Assembly: GCA_910579585.1 (NCBI GenBank)
Contig: CAJTVA010000008.1
Coordinates: 1-47,397, forward strand
Direction: 5' to 3'
Source: an uncultured Christensenella sp.
Lineage (GTDB): Bacteria > Bacillota > Clostridia > Christensenellales > Borkfalkiaceae
Length of the DNA: 47,397 nucleotides
Part shown: piece by piece, positions 38,146 through 45,820 of the stretch
How the letters are laid out: every line of letters starts with the position of its first letter
Numbering within the stretch: position 1 is the stretch's first letter
Notes under the pieces: generated by a model
Seen by the model: the letters and a program-made list of their open reading frames with translations, nothing else
Database searches by the model: none
What the model was told of the DNA's origin: nothing
Position numbers and translations under genes: made by a program

Positions 38146-39165
38146 ATGCAATCGTTAAAAGACAGAACCTACGCAATAGAAGCCGCTTTTTTATCGCCAT
38201 ATGCGTGTAAGTCGAAAAACACTCTCGGTCGCGACAGGGAAGAAGAGCCTTGCGCTATGCGCACGGAGTTTCAGCGCGACAGAGACAGAATAATTTATTG
38301 CAAATCGTTCAGGCGCCTTAAAAACAAGACGCAGGTCTTTTTTTCGCCGGAGGGCGACCACTACATAACCCGTTTAACACACACTCTCGACGTTTCCCAG
38401 ATAGCAAGAAGCATCGCCCGTGCCCTTTCTTTGAACGAGGACTTGGCGGAAGCCATCGCTCTAGGTCACGACTTGGGTCATACACCTTTCGGGCACAGCG
38501 GCGAAAGAATTCTGGACAAGCTTGTGCCTACGGGTTTCAAGCATAACGTTCAGTCTGTCAGGGTGGTAGAAGTCCTTGAAAAGGACGGCAACGGCTTGAA
38601 CCTTACAAAGGAAGTGCGCGACGGAATTTTGCACCACCCCAAAAGCGGCACCCCCGCCACGTTAGAGGGGAAGTGCGTTTCTTACGCAGACAGGGTCGCC
38701 TATATAAACCACGATTTGGACGACGCTATTCGCGCGGGCATACTAACTGAAAACGACGTTCCGAAAGACGTCCGCGCTATTCTCGGCAACACCTCCCGTG
38801 AACGGATTAATACCGCAATATCCTCGATTTACCGCAATTCCGCAGGCAAAAATTCCGTGAGTATGGAGCGGGAAACAGAACAGGCAAGCGAGCGGCTTCG
38901 CGAGTTTATGTTCGAAAGGGTTTACTTTTCCCCGACTGCAAAGGGCGAGGAGGAAAAGGCGGAAAGAATGCTAACGGAAACTTATTCGTATTTCATAAAA
39001 AACCCTGATAAATTGCCCGAAAGCTTTTTGAAACTTTTGGATAAATTCAGTAAAGAGCAGGTGGTTTGCGACTATCTGTCGTCAATGACGGACAGATACG
39101 CAGTCTACACGTTTAATAAAATTTTCGTCCCCAAGGGCTGGACGTTTATAGACGAAAGCAACTAA
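38146..39165 (+). CDS. dgt: dGTP triphosphohydrolase-like HD protein
   Basis: A 339-residue HD-domain protein that cleaves dNTPs to deoxynucleosides and triphosphate. It begins with the family FLSPYACKS and GRDREEEPCAMRTEFQRDRDRIIYCKSFRRLKNKTQVF. The metal-binding residues are in THTLDVSQIARSIAR, the HD in ALGHDLGHTPFGHSGE, and the last Asp in YADRVAYINHDLDDA. GGGAGAAAG precedes the ATG. It leads the dgt-dnaG-rpoD block, a common arrangement in Clostridia. Confidence 0.95.
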   Translation: MQSLKDRTYAIEAAFLSPYACKSKNTLGRDREEEPCAMRTEFQRDRDRIIYCKSFRRLKNKTQVFFSPEGDHYITRLTHTLDVSQIARSIARALSLNEDLAEAIALGHDLGHTPFGHSGERILDKLVPTGFKHNVQSVRVVEVLEKDGNGLNLTKEVRDGILHHPKSGTPATLEGKCVSYADRVAYINHDLDDAIRAGILTENDVPKDVRAILGNTSRERINTAISSIYRNSAGKNSVSMERETEQASERLREFMFERVYFSPTAKGEEEKAERMLTETYSYFIKNPDKLPESFLKLLDKFSKEQVVCDYLSSMTDRYAVYTFNKIFVPKGWTFIDESN

Positions 39166-39166
39166 A

Positions 39167-40951
39167 ATGCAGTTAAAAGAGTTTTTGACAACTTTAAAAG
39201 AAAAACTTAATATAATAGAAGTTGCAGGAAACTATATCAGCTTAGAGCGCCGCGGCGGCAGCTGGTGGGCGTGTTGCCCCTTTCACCACGAAAAAACCCC
39301 GTCTTTTGCGATAAACGAAACCGACCAGTATTATCACTGCTTCGGTTGCGGCGAGTCGGGCGACGTAATCAAGTTCGTGCAGAATATGGAGAATATCGAG
39401 TTTATGGACGCGGTAAAGCTTCTTGCCGACCGCGCAAACCTCCAAGTTCCGCAAGTCGGCACCGACAGTAAACAGACGGTAGAGCTAAAACGCAAAAAAG
39501 ACGCAATTTTAAATATTCTGAACGATTGCGCGCACTTTTACTTAAACAACTTGAACTCGGGCAACGCCGACGCGCATATAGAATACATATTGAAGCGCAG
39601 AATTCCGTCCAATATCGTCCGCAAATTCGGGCTTGGCGCAAGTCTTAACTTTTACGATTTACCGAAATATCTTTTATCGAAAGGCTACGCCAGACAGGAT
39701 ATGATAGACAGCGGCGCAATAAACGAAGCCGACGGCAGACTTTTAGACGCTCAGGGCGGGCGGCTTATTTACCCGATAATCAACGCAATGGACGAAGTAA
39801 TCGCGTTCGGCGGCAGGGTGCTTAAAAAGACCGACTTCGGCAAATACAAAAACACGAAAGAAACGCTGGTTTTCAATAAAAGCAAGACCCTTTACAATAT
39901 AAACCTTTTAAAAAAGCTCAAGAAAGAGCAAACTATAAACGAGGTAATTATCGTCGAGGGCTATATGGATACCATATCGCTCTATCAGGCAGGCTTTAAA
40001 AACGTTGTTGCGAGTATGGGAACTTCGCTCACGCAGGACCAGGCAAGGCTTATTAAAAGGTATACCGAAAACGTTCTTATAAGTTACGACGGCGACGCGG
40101 CGGGGCAGAAAGCCAATATGCGCGGTCTCGATATTTTGAAGAGCAACGGACTGAACGTAAAGGTGGTGCCCCTTTCCGACGGGCTCGACCCCGACGATAT
40201 GATAAAACAGCGTGGCGCCGAAGCGTACCGGAATTGTTTAGACAGGGCTATGCCGCTTATCGACTACAAATTAAGCTCGGTGCAAAAGGGCTTCGACGTT
40301 TCCAAAACGGACGACAAACGCAAGTTCGTGCAGGAAGCGATAAAGATAATAAAGACCGCGGACAGCGCGGCAGAGCAGGAAGATTTACTTAAATCTTTAA
40401 GCGACAAGACGGGCATATCTTACGAAAGCTTAAACCGCGACCTTCGCGCCGAACCCAACGTCGAGCCACCAACGCCCAAACCGGTAGAAAGAAAAGACAA
40501 TTCTTCTATGCTTGACAGGGCGTCAAGGTTCGTAATCGCCGCATTCCTTTTCGGCTCGAAAATAGCGAACGGAGAGGATATCTCTAAAATCAGTTTCCCG
40601 AACGGCGTACACGAAATTATCGCAAAATATATCTTTTCAAAGAAGTTTTTGGACGAAAGAGTCCGCCCGTCCGAACTTTTCGAGTTTTTCGACGAGGGAA
40701 CGGAAGAATACGAAGAACTTACAAGAATTTTAGACTACTGCGACGGCGACGCTTTAAAGGGCGAAGTTGCGGAAAAGTACTTTAAAGACTGTGTTAAAGC
40801 CTTAAAAACTGCCGAGGTCAGTGAAAGTATCGCAAGGGTACAGGCGCAGATTGCCGCCGAAACCGACCCCGACAAACGAAAAGATTTGACCCATACGTTA
40901 CAGTCGTTTATCAACCGACAGAAAAAAATTAAAAGCGGAGAGAAAGAATGA
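39167..40951 (+). CDS. dnaG: DNA primase
   Basis: Makes RNA primers at the replication fork. The 594-residue protein has the N-terminal zinc ribbon CPFHHEKTPSF ... HCFGCGESGDVI (ligands C, H, C, C). The TOPRIM domain has VIIVEGYMDTISLYQAG and YDGDAAGQKA with DGLDPDD. The C-terminal region (about 430-594) is a DnaB-binding helical domain. The start codon follows the dgt stop by one base and has no own ribosome site. It overlaps rpoD by ATGA. Confidence 0.96.
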   Translation: MQLKEFLTTLKEKLNIIEVAGNYISLERRGGSWWACCPFHHEKTPSFAINETDQYYHCFGCGESGDVIKFVQNMENIEFMDAVKLLADRANLQVPQVGTDSKQTVELKRKKDAILNILNDCAHFYLNNLNSGNADAHIEYILKRRIPSNIVRKFGLGASLNFYDLPKYLLSKGYARQDMIDSGAINEADGRLLDAQGGRLIYPIINAMDEVIAFGGRVLKKTDFGKYKNTKETLVFNKSKTLYNINLLKKLKKEQTINEVIIVEGYMDTISLYQAGFKNVVASMGTSLTQDQARLIKRYTENVLISYDGDAAGQKANMRGLDILKSNGLNVKVVPLSDGLDPDDMIKQRGAEAYRNCLDRAMPLIDYKLSSVQKGFDVSKTDDKRKFVQEAIKIIKTADSAAEQEDLLKSLSDKTGISYESLNRDLRAEPNVEPPTPKPVERKDNSSMLDRASRFVIAAFLFGSKIANGEDISKISFPNGVHEIIAKYIFSKKFLDERVRPSELFEFFDEGTEEYEELTRILDYCDGDALKGEVAEKYFKDCVKALKTAEVSESIARVQAQIAAETDPDKRKDLTHTLQSFINRQKKIKSGEKE

Positions 40952-42009
40952 ATTTAACAGACCAGAAACTTGGCGAAATTTTAAAACAGATTATCGATAC
41001 TTACGGCGCAAAGGGCTCCATTACGACCAACACGCTGTGTGACATAATGGAAAAATACGAAACCACCCCCGCCCAGATGGACTACGTCTATAAATCGATT
41101 GCCGAGGCAAGCATTCAGATTATAGACGAGGCTGAGCGCGACAAAGAGCTGTACGAACAGGCGCTTTCGGATATCGGTCTCGACGACCCCGTCAAGATGT
41201 ACTTAAAGGACATCGGCAGGGTTCCCCTTCTTTCTTCCGACGACGAGATAGAGCTTGCCCGCAGAATGCAGGAAGAGGGCGACGAGGAAGCGAAAAAGAA
41301 GCTTTCGGAAGCCAATTTAAGGCTCGTCGTATCCATTGCAAAACGCTACGTGGGGCGCGGAATGTTGTTCCTCGACCTCATACAGGAGGGTAACTTGGGG
41401 CTTATGAAAGCCGTCGAAAAGTTCGACTATCAGAAAGGCTTCAAGTTCTCGACTTACGCAACCTGGTGGATACGTCAGGCTATTACAAGGGCAATCGCCG
41501 ACCAGGCGAGAACAATCCGTATCCCCGTGCATATGGTCGAAACAATCAATAAATTGACCCGTGTTTCGAGAATTTTATTGCAGAAACTCGGCCGTGAACC
41601 GACGCCCGCCGAAATCGCCCACGAAATGGGCATAAGCGAAGAGCGCGTGTGCGAAATTCAGAAAATCGCACAGGACCCCGTATCCCTAGAAACCCCTATC
41701 GGCGAAGAGGAGGACAGCCACCTCGGCGACTTCATAGAGGACGTAACCACGGCAACCCCTTCGGACAGCGTATCTACGACTATGCTTAAAGAAACGCTTT
41801 TGGGGGTTTTGAACAGTCTGACCCCGCGCGAAGAAAAGGTTTTGCGTTTAAGATACGGCGTCGACGACGGCAGGCCCCGCACTCTGGAAGAGGTGGGCAA
41901 GGAATTCAACGTAACCCGTGAAAGAATTAGACAGATAGAAGCAAAGGCGCTTAGAAAGTTAAGGCACCCTTCCCGTTCGAAACATCTCAAAGACTTCCTC
42001 GATACCTAA
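40948..42009 (+). CDS. rpoD: Primary RNA polymerase sigma factor (sigma-70/SigA)
   Basis: A 353-residue housekeeping sigma. It has a short region 1.1, region 1.2 (DPVKMYLKDIGRVPLLSSDDEIELARRM) and region 2 (AKRYVGRGMLFLDLIQEGNLGLMKAVEKFDYQKGFKFSTYATWWIRQAI), which recognises the -10 box. Region 4 contains RPRTLEEVGKEFNVTRERIRQIEAKALRKLRHPSRS, which recognises the -35. The intact regions 2.4 and 4.2 agree with the TTGACA/TATAAT boxes seen across the window. rpsU is absent from the block. Confidence 0.98.
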   Translation: MNLTDQKLGEILKQIIDTYGAKGSITTNTLCDIMEKYETTPAQMDYVYKSIAEASIQIIDEAERDKELYEQALSDIGLDDPVKMYLKDIGRVPLLSSDDEIELARRMQEEGDEEAKKKLSEANLRLVVSIAKRYVGRGMLFLDLIQEGNLGLMKAVEKFDYQKGFKFSTYATWWIRQAITRAIADQARTIRIPVHMVETINKLTRVSRILLQKLGREPTPAEIAHEMGISEERVCEIQKIAQDPVSLETPIGEEEDSHLGDFIEDVTTATPSDSVSTTMLKETLLGVLNSLTPREEKVLRLRYGVDDGRPRTLEEVGKEFNVTRERIRQIEAKALRKLRHPSRSKHLKDFLDT

Positions 42010-42666
42010 ATGGACAGAATCGAAAAACTTTGCCGCTATTTAGACTATTGCACGACTTTTGCCGACGTAGGTTGCGACCACGGCTACTGCACCTGGTATA
42101 TGCTTGAAAACGGTATGTGCGAAAGCGCGGTGATTTCCGACATAAGCGCGCAAAGCCTTAATAAGGCGGAAAATCTTTTAAAAAGTTATATACAAAAAGG
42201 CGTCGTTACTTCGGTCTGCGCCGACGGTTTAGAGGGAGTAAATAAAGACGTCAATCAGGTTTTAATCGCGGGAATGGGCGGCGAAGAGATAATAAGTATA
42301 TTAAAAAAGTCGTTCATCCCCGAAAATTTCGTATTGCAGCCGATGAAGAATGTGCGCGCCGTAAGAGAGTTTCTCCTTGAAAAAGGCGCCGCGATTTCGG
42401 TGGACGAGCCTTTCGAATTCGGCGGAAAATTCTACTACGTCATAAAAGGTAAAAACCGCGGAAAATCAAGCATATACGGGGGGCAACAGCTTGATTTCGG
42501 ACTGAATTTATCGGGCGAAACTACCCGTGCCTATATACTGACGGAGCTCAAAAAAAAGCTTTCCTACCTGGAAAGAAATTTAAATGAAGACGTAAGATGT
42601 AGGTTCGAAGCGGAAGTCAGACAAATGAAAGAGGTGCTTAAAAATGAAAGTGGAAGAGGTCTTTAA
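42010..42666 (+). CDS. trmK: tRNA (adenine(22)-N1)-methyltransferase TrmK
   Basis: A 218-residue SAM-dependent methyltransferase for m1A22 of tRNA. The SAM motif is FADVGCDHGY (19-28), with SDISAQSL for ribose binding and LIAGMGGEEI as the catalytic-side loop; VLQPMKNVRAVREFL is conserved. A repeat copy encodes SIYGGQ (154-159) at the start of the C-terminal helical domain. It abuts rpoD without spacer and overlaps nif3 by 23 bp, the classic rpoD-trmK-nif3 order. Confidence 0.95.
   Translation: MDRIEKLCRYLDYCTTFADVGCDHGYCTWYMLENGMCESAVISDISAQSLNKAENLLKSYIQKGVVTSVCADGLEGVNKDVNQVLIAGMGGEEIISILKKSFIPENFVLQPMKNVRAVREFLLEKGAAISVDEPFEFGGKFYYVIKGKNRGKSSIYGGQQLDFGLNLSGETTRAYILTELKKKLSYLERNLNEDVRCRFEAEVRQMKEVLKNESGRGL
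42458..42486 (+). repeat. 29-bp dispersed repeat, copy 8 (inside trmK)
   Basis: GCGGAAAATCAA then GCATATACGGGGGGCAA. The right arm is perfect (16 of 16) and the left arm matches 7 of 12. It encodes S-I-Y-G-G-Q, in the common frame. Confidence 0.82.
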
Positions 42667-43432
42667 TTTACTCGAACGCGAGGTTGCGCCCGTGAGCCTT
42701 TCCGACGAATTTTGCGCAAAGTACAAGCTTTACGACAACAGCGGTATCATAGTTAACTGCGGCGGCGAAGTAAAAGGCGCTCTGTTTTCTCTTGATTTAT
42801 CCGAAAAAGCCGTAAAAAAAGCCGTAAAACTCGGCTATAACTTGATTGTAACCCATCACCCTGCGATTTACGGCGGTATTTCCCGCCTTGATTTAACGCG
42901 CGACCCGCTTGCGAAAGCGCTTGCAATGTGTATGGGGAACGGTATTTCGGTAATCTCTATGCACCTGAATTTCGACGCCGCGCCCGAGGGTATAGACTAC
43001 TTTTTATCCCGCGGCTTAGGCGGTGAAAAAGCCGAAATCGCCGCACCCGTATCAGGTGGCGGCTACGGCAGGGTTTACCCCGTTGCCCCTAGCATATCAG
43101 GCGAATACTTTGAAAAAATCAAAAAAGAATTCAAAACCGAAAGGGCGCTTTTATACGGCGACACCTTGAAAAAGATAAGTAAAGTCGCGTCGTTTTGCGG
43201 CGCGGGTTGCGACGATTATAATATGAATTTCGCGGTGACAAACGGTGCGGACGCGTTCGTTTCCGCCGATATGAAGCATCACGAAATTCTCGCCCTTACA
43301 CAGCAAGGGCTTGCCGTTATTGTCTTAACGCACTATGCTTCCGAAAATTACGGCTTCGAAAAAATATATCTGAAAATAAAAGACGTGCTTAAAGTCGAAT
43401 CTTCGTATTTTACCGACGAAACGTTGCTTTAA
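42644..43432 (+). CDS. Nif3-like dinuclear metal centre protein (YqfO)
   Basis: A 262-residue NIF3-family protein. Metal ligands are in NLIVTHHPAIYGG, ISMHLNFDAAPEG, and near the end DMKHHEILA with THYASE. The family is implicated as GTP cyclohydrolase I type 2-like or a regulatory protein; its function in Bacillota is unresolved. The short form here lacks the inserted PII-like domain of Bacillus YqfO. GAGGTG precedes the ATG inside trmK. Confidence 0.92.
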   Translation: MKVEEVFNLLEREVAPVSLSDEFCAKYKLYDNSGIIVNCGGEVKGALFSLDLSEKAVKKAVKLGYNLIVTHHPAIYGGISRLDLTRDPLAKALAMCMGNGISVISMHLNFDAAPEGIDYFLSRGLGGEKAEIAAPVSGGGYGRVYPVAPSISGEYFEKIKKEFKTERALLYGDTLKKISKVASFCGAGCDDYNMNFAVTNGADAFVSADMKHHEILALTQQGLAVIVLTHYASENYGFEKIYLKIKDVLKVESSYFTDETLL

Positions 43433-43448
43433 GCGTAAGGAGTTATAT

Positions 43449-44150
43449 ATGACACAGGTTGATAAACTTTTAAAGTATCAGGAAACGGACGAAAAGCTTT
43501 TAAAGCTTGAACGCGATTTGGGAAATTCCGAAGAGAGGAAGAACTTCGTTCAGGCGAAGAGCTTCTTGACGAAAGCGCCTGAAAAGCTTGACGCGCTTAA
43601 CGCGAAGGCAATAGAGCTTACCGCAATTGTTACGGAGCTCAACAAAAAATACGAAGAAATCGCGGAAACCCTTTCCGACTTCGACCACCTCGACGAAATG
43701 GTTGACGGCGGTGCGGACGTTTCTTTCTATAAAAAGAATGTTACGCAGATAACCGAAAGACTGAAAGCAATCAAGTCGGAAGTCGCAGCCCTCACGAAGT
43801 CGATAAAAGACGCCGACGAAGAGTATCAGCAGATGAAGAAAAAGACTATCGATATGCAAAAGCAGTATACCGATTCTTCCGAAGCTTATAAAAAGCTTAA
43901 AGAGGGAATGCAATCCGAAGCGCTTGCCGTCAAAAAGGAACTTGACGCGCTCGCAAAGGGAATAGAGCCCGAAGTAATGAAAAAGTATGAGATAAAGCGC
44001 AGTGAAAGAATATTCCCCATTCTCTGCGCGGAAACGGGCGGCAGGTGCTCGAAGTGCGGCAGCGAACTTTCGCTTGCAGGCAAGGAGTCAATCTCGTCTG
44101 GCAAAGTTGTGGAGTGCGATAACTGCCACAGGATATTATATAAAGGTTAG
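43449..44150 (+). CDS. Coiled-coil protein with C-terminal C4 zinc ribbon (DUF164-like)
   Basis: A 233-residue protein. Residues about 5-175 are one long charged coiled coil; the end has CSKCGSEL ... VECDNCHRIL, two CxxC knuckles binding one zinc. Proteins of this type regularly follow nif3 in Clostridia, and some are nucleic-acid-associated hairpin coiled coils. AAGGAG precedes the ATG. It is the last gene of the dgt-to-nif3 block. Confidence 0.9.
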   Translation: MTQVDKLLKYQETDEKLLKLERDLGNSEERKNFVQAKSFLTKAPEKLDALNAKAIELTAIVTELNKKYEEIAETLSDFDHLDEMVDGGADVSFYKKNVTQITERLKAIKSEVAALTKSIKDADEEYQQMKKKTIDMQKQYTDSSEAYKKLKEGMQSEALAVKKELDALAKGIEPEVMKKYEIKRSERIFPILCAETGGRCSKCGSELSLAGKESISSGKVVECDNCHRILYKG

Positions 44151-44187
44151 TTTTTAGTGCAATATGCACAAAAATTCATAAATTATA

Positions 44188-44316
44188 TTGACAAAATTCG
44201 ACATAAGTGTTATTTTATAATTCCCCTTTAACGAGGGGGGCTATGACAACGGCGGCAAAGCTGTTTTTAATAGGGGAAAAAGTAGACCCGTCGGATATTA
44301 AGTCCGACGGGTTTAA
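44188..44316 (+). ncRNA. Candidate small RNA with own promoter and terminator
   Basis: TTGACA (44188-44193) with TATTTT 17 bp on is followed by a short transcript-like region. TTCCCC (44221-44226) can pair with GGGGAA (44273-44278) or, exclusively, its CCCC can pair with the G-run at 44235-44240, a bistable arrangement. AACGGC/GCTGTT (44248-44265) forms an inner hairpin. CCCGTCGGA / TCCGACGGG (44287-44311) followed by TTTAACTTT is a terminator. The product would be about 90 nt. I could not match it to SRP, 6S or a known riboswitch. Confidence 0.5.
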
Positions 44317-44455
44317 CTTTAAAAATCAACATAAGCTTTGTTATGCGGCTTAGTGCTTACGCTTTTGTCCGGTCGCTTACGCTCGGTAAGCTTCCTTATA
44401 AAAGCCGCGCACTCTTTGCCTAACTCGCTTTTATTAATTTCGACTTGGAGTAATT
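44317..44455 (+). other. Structured stretch upstream of the SGNH gene
   Basis: GCGGCTT (44345-44351) pairs with AAGCCGC (44402-44408), enclosing GCTTAC / GTAAGC (about 44384-44400). On the minus strand the same DNA has an open frame of about 40 codons without a start codon (ending near 44317, including ELGKECAAFIRKLTERKRPD), possibly a gene remnant. No promoter is evident for the SGNH gene here. Confidence 0.4.
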
Positions 44456-45130
44456 ATGAGTTTCAAAAATAAAACGGTCGCGCTTTTCGGCGACAGCATT
44501 ATGTACGGCTCGGGCAATAACGGCTTCGGAGTGGGAGAATATCTTGAGAAAGACTTGGGGGTACGCCTTATAAAATATTGCGTCGGTGGCGCGAGAGTTG
44601 GTTTCTGTGAGGACAAGAATTGGCTTGTCGAACAGGTGAAACTTGCAATCGAAGAAAGAATTTCGCCTGATTATATTGTTTTCAACGGTTTCACCAACGA
44701 CTGCTTCAGGACCGACGGCGTAAACTTCGACGTTCCTTTGGGCGAAATCAAGTCCGACGTTCCCGACATTTCCGAAATAAAAAAGACGGACGATTTTTCA
44801 ACCTGTTTCGAAAGCATAGTCTGCGCTTTTAAAAAGTATTTTCCGACGGCGAAAGTTCTTTTCGTCAGACCACATAAAATGGGCAGAAGAGAGGAAGAAG
44901 CACAGCGCGTATACGGTGACCGCGCCGCGGAAATCTGCCGTAAAAATGGAATTGCCGTAGCTGACGTCTATAATAAAAGCTGTTTAGACACATTTTCGGC
45001 GGACGACCGAGATAAATACACCGCCGACACTTACGGCTGGGGCAAGGGCGATTGCACCCACCCCAACGCGGCGGGTTACGAAAAGTTTTATATGGGGCTT
45101 ATAGAAAAAGTCTTAAAGGAGCTTATATGA
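44456..45130 (+). CDS. SGNH/GDSL hydrolase
   Basis: A 224-residue SGNH-fold hydrolase. Block I is ALFGDSIMYGSGN with the nucleophile Ser, block II has Gly in VGGARVGF, block III is FNGFTND, and block V is DCTHPNAAGYEKF with the catalytic Asp and His. It has no signal peptide, so it is probably cytoplasmic; the substrate could be an acyl ester on sugar or peptide. TTGGAG precedes the ATG. It overlaps the flavoprotein gene by ATGA. Confidence 0.88.
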   Translation: MSFKNKTVALFGDSIMYGSGNNGFGVGEYLEKDLGVRLIKYCVGGARVGFCEDKNWLVEQVKLAIEERISPDYIVFNGFTNDCFRTDGVNFDVPLGEIKSDVPDISEIKKTDDFSTCFESIVCAFKKYFPTAKVLFVRPHKMGRREEEAQRVYGDRAAEICRKNGIAVADVYNKSCLDTFSADDRDKYTADTYGWGKGDCTHPNAAGYEKFYMGLIEKVLKELI

Positions 45131-45750
45131 AAGTATTGCTTTTAAACGGCAGTCCGAATAAAAACGGTTGCACGAATGCGGCGCTCACCATAATTGCGGA
45201 CGAACTGAAAAAACAGGGCGTGGAAAGCGAAATCGTCTGGCTCGGCAACGGACCCGTGCGCGGTTGCATAGGTTGCGGCGGCTGTAAGGCGGGCAACGGC
45301 TGTGTGTTCGGCGACGACCCGATAAATTTCATAGGCGAAAAAGTCAAAACGGCGGACGGCTACGTTTTCGGCGCGCCCGTGCACTACGCTTCCCCCAACG
45401 GCGCAATGGTTTCGGCAATGGACAGGCTTTTTTATTCCCACGGCAGGTATATGCAGTTCAAACCCGCCGCAAGCGTGGTTTCGGCAAGGCGCGCGGGCAC
45501 TACGGCTTCCTACGATGTATTGAATAAATACATAGGTATCAACAATATGCTAACCGTTCCGTCAACCTATTGGAATATGGTGCACGGCAGCAAGGCGGAA
45601 GAGGTTTTGAAGGACGAAGAGGGCGTGACGGTTATGCGCGCTATCGGCAGCAATATGGCTTGGCTTTTGAAGCTGCTTGAAAACGCAAAGGGCACCGACC
45701 TCGAAAAACCCGTCGTAATACCCAAAGTGAGAACCAACTTTATTAGATAA
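45127..45750 (+). CDS. Flavodoxin-fold NAD(P)H-dependent FMN reductase / iron-sulfur flavoprotein-like
   Basis: A 207-residue protein: FMN phosphate loop LLNGSPNKNGCTNAAL (4-19), a cysteine cluster GCIGCGGCKAGNGC like that of iron-sulfur flavoproteins, then FGAPVHYASPNGAMVSAMDRLFYS for the flavin ring. A role as an electron-transfer flavoprotein in oxidative protection or small-molecule reduction is inferred. ATG 45127 overlaps the SGNH stop; AAGGAG precedes it. The frame extends upstream but only within the SGNH gene. Confidence 0.9.
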   Translation: MKVLLLNGSPNKNGCTNAALTIIADELKKQGVESEIVWLGNGPVRGCIGCGGCKAGNGCVFGDDPINFIGEKVKTADGYVFGAPVHYASPNGAMVSAMDRLFYSHGRYMQFKPAASVVSARRAGTTASYDVLNKYIGINNMLTVPSTYWNMVHGSKAEEVLKDEEGVTVMRAIGSNMAWLLKLLENAKGTDLEKPVVIPKVRTNFIR

Positions 45751-45768
45751 AATTTGCGCAAATTCAAA

Positions 45769-45800
45769 GCGGCGCGGCGATTTTGAAATCGCCGCGCCGC
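45769..45800. terminator. Terminator between the flavoprotein and aspS
   Basis: A perfect 14-bp stem GCGGCGCGGCGATT / AATCGCCGCGCCGC with a short loop lies between convergent genes; the flanking T-tracts are short (ATTTAAACTTT, TTTGAATTT). Confidence 0.8.
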
Positions 45801-45820
45801 ATTTAAACTTTAATAAAACT

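Noticed and set aside
43078..43106. CCGTTGCCCCTAGCATATCAGGCGAATAC in nif3, split as CCGTT...AGCATAT...GG, as a repeat copy
   Set aside because: The spacing of the arms and the frame (S-I-S-G-E) fit, but the G-tract is broken and too few bases match to exclude chance. A genome-wide matrix would decide.
44317..44440. Minus-strand open frame containing ELGKECAAFIRKLTERKRPD
   Set aside because: It has no start codon or ribosome site and overlaps strong hairpins. It may be a gene remnant but cannot be supported as a gene.
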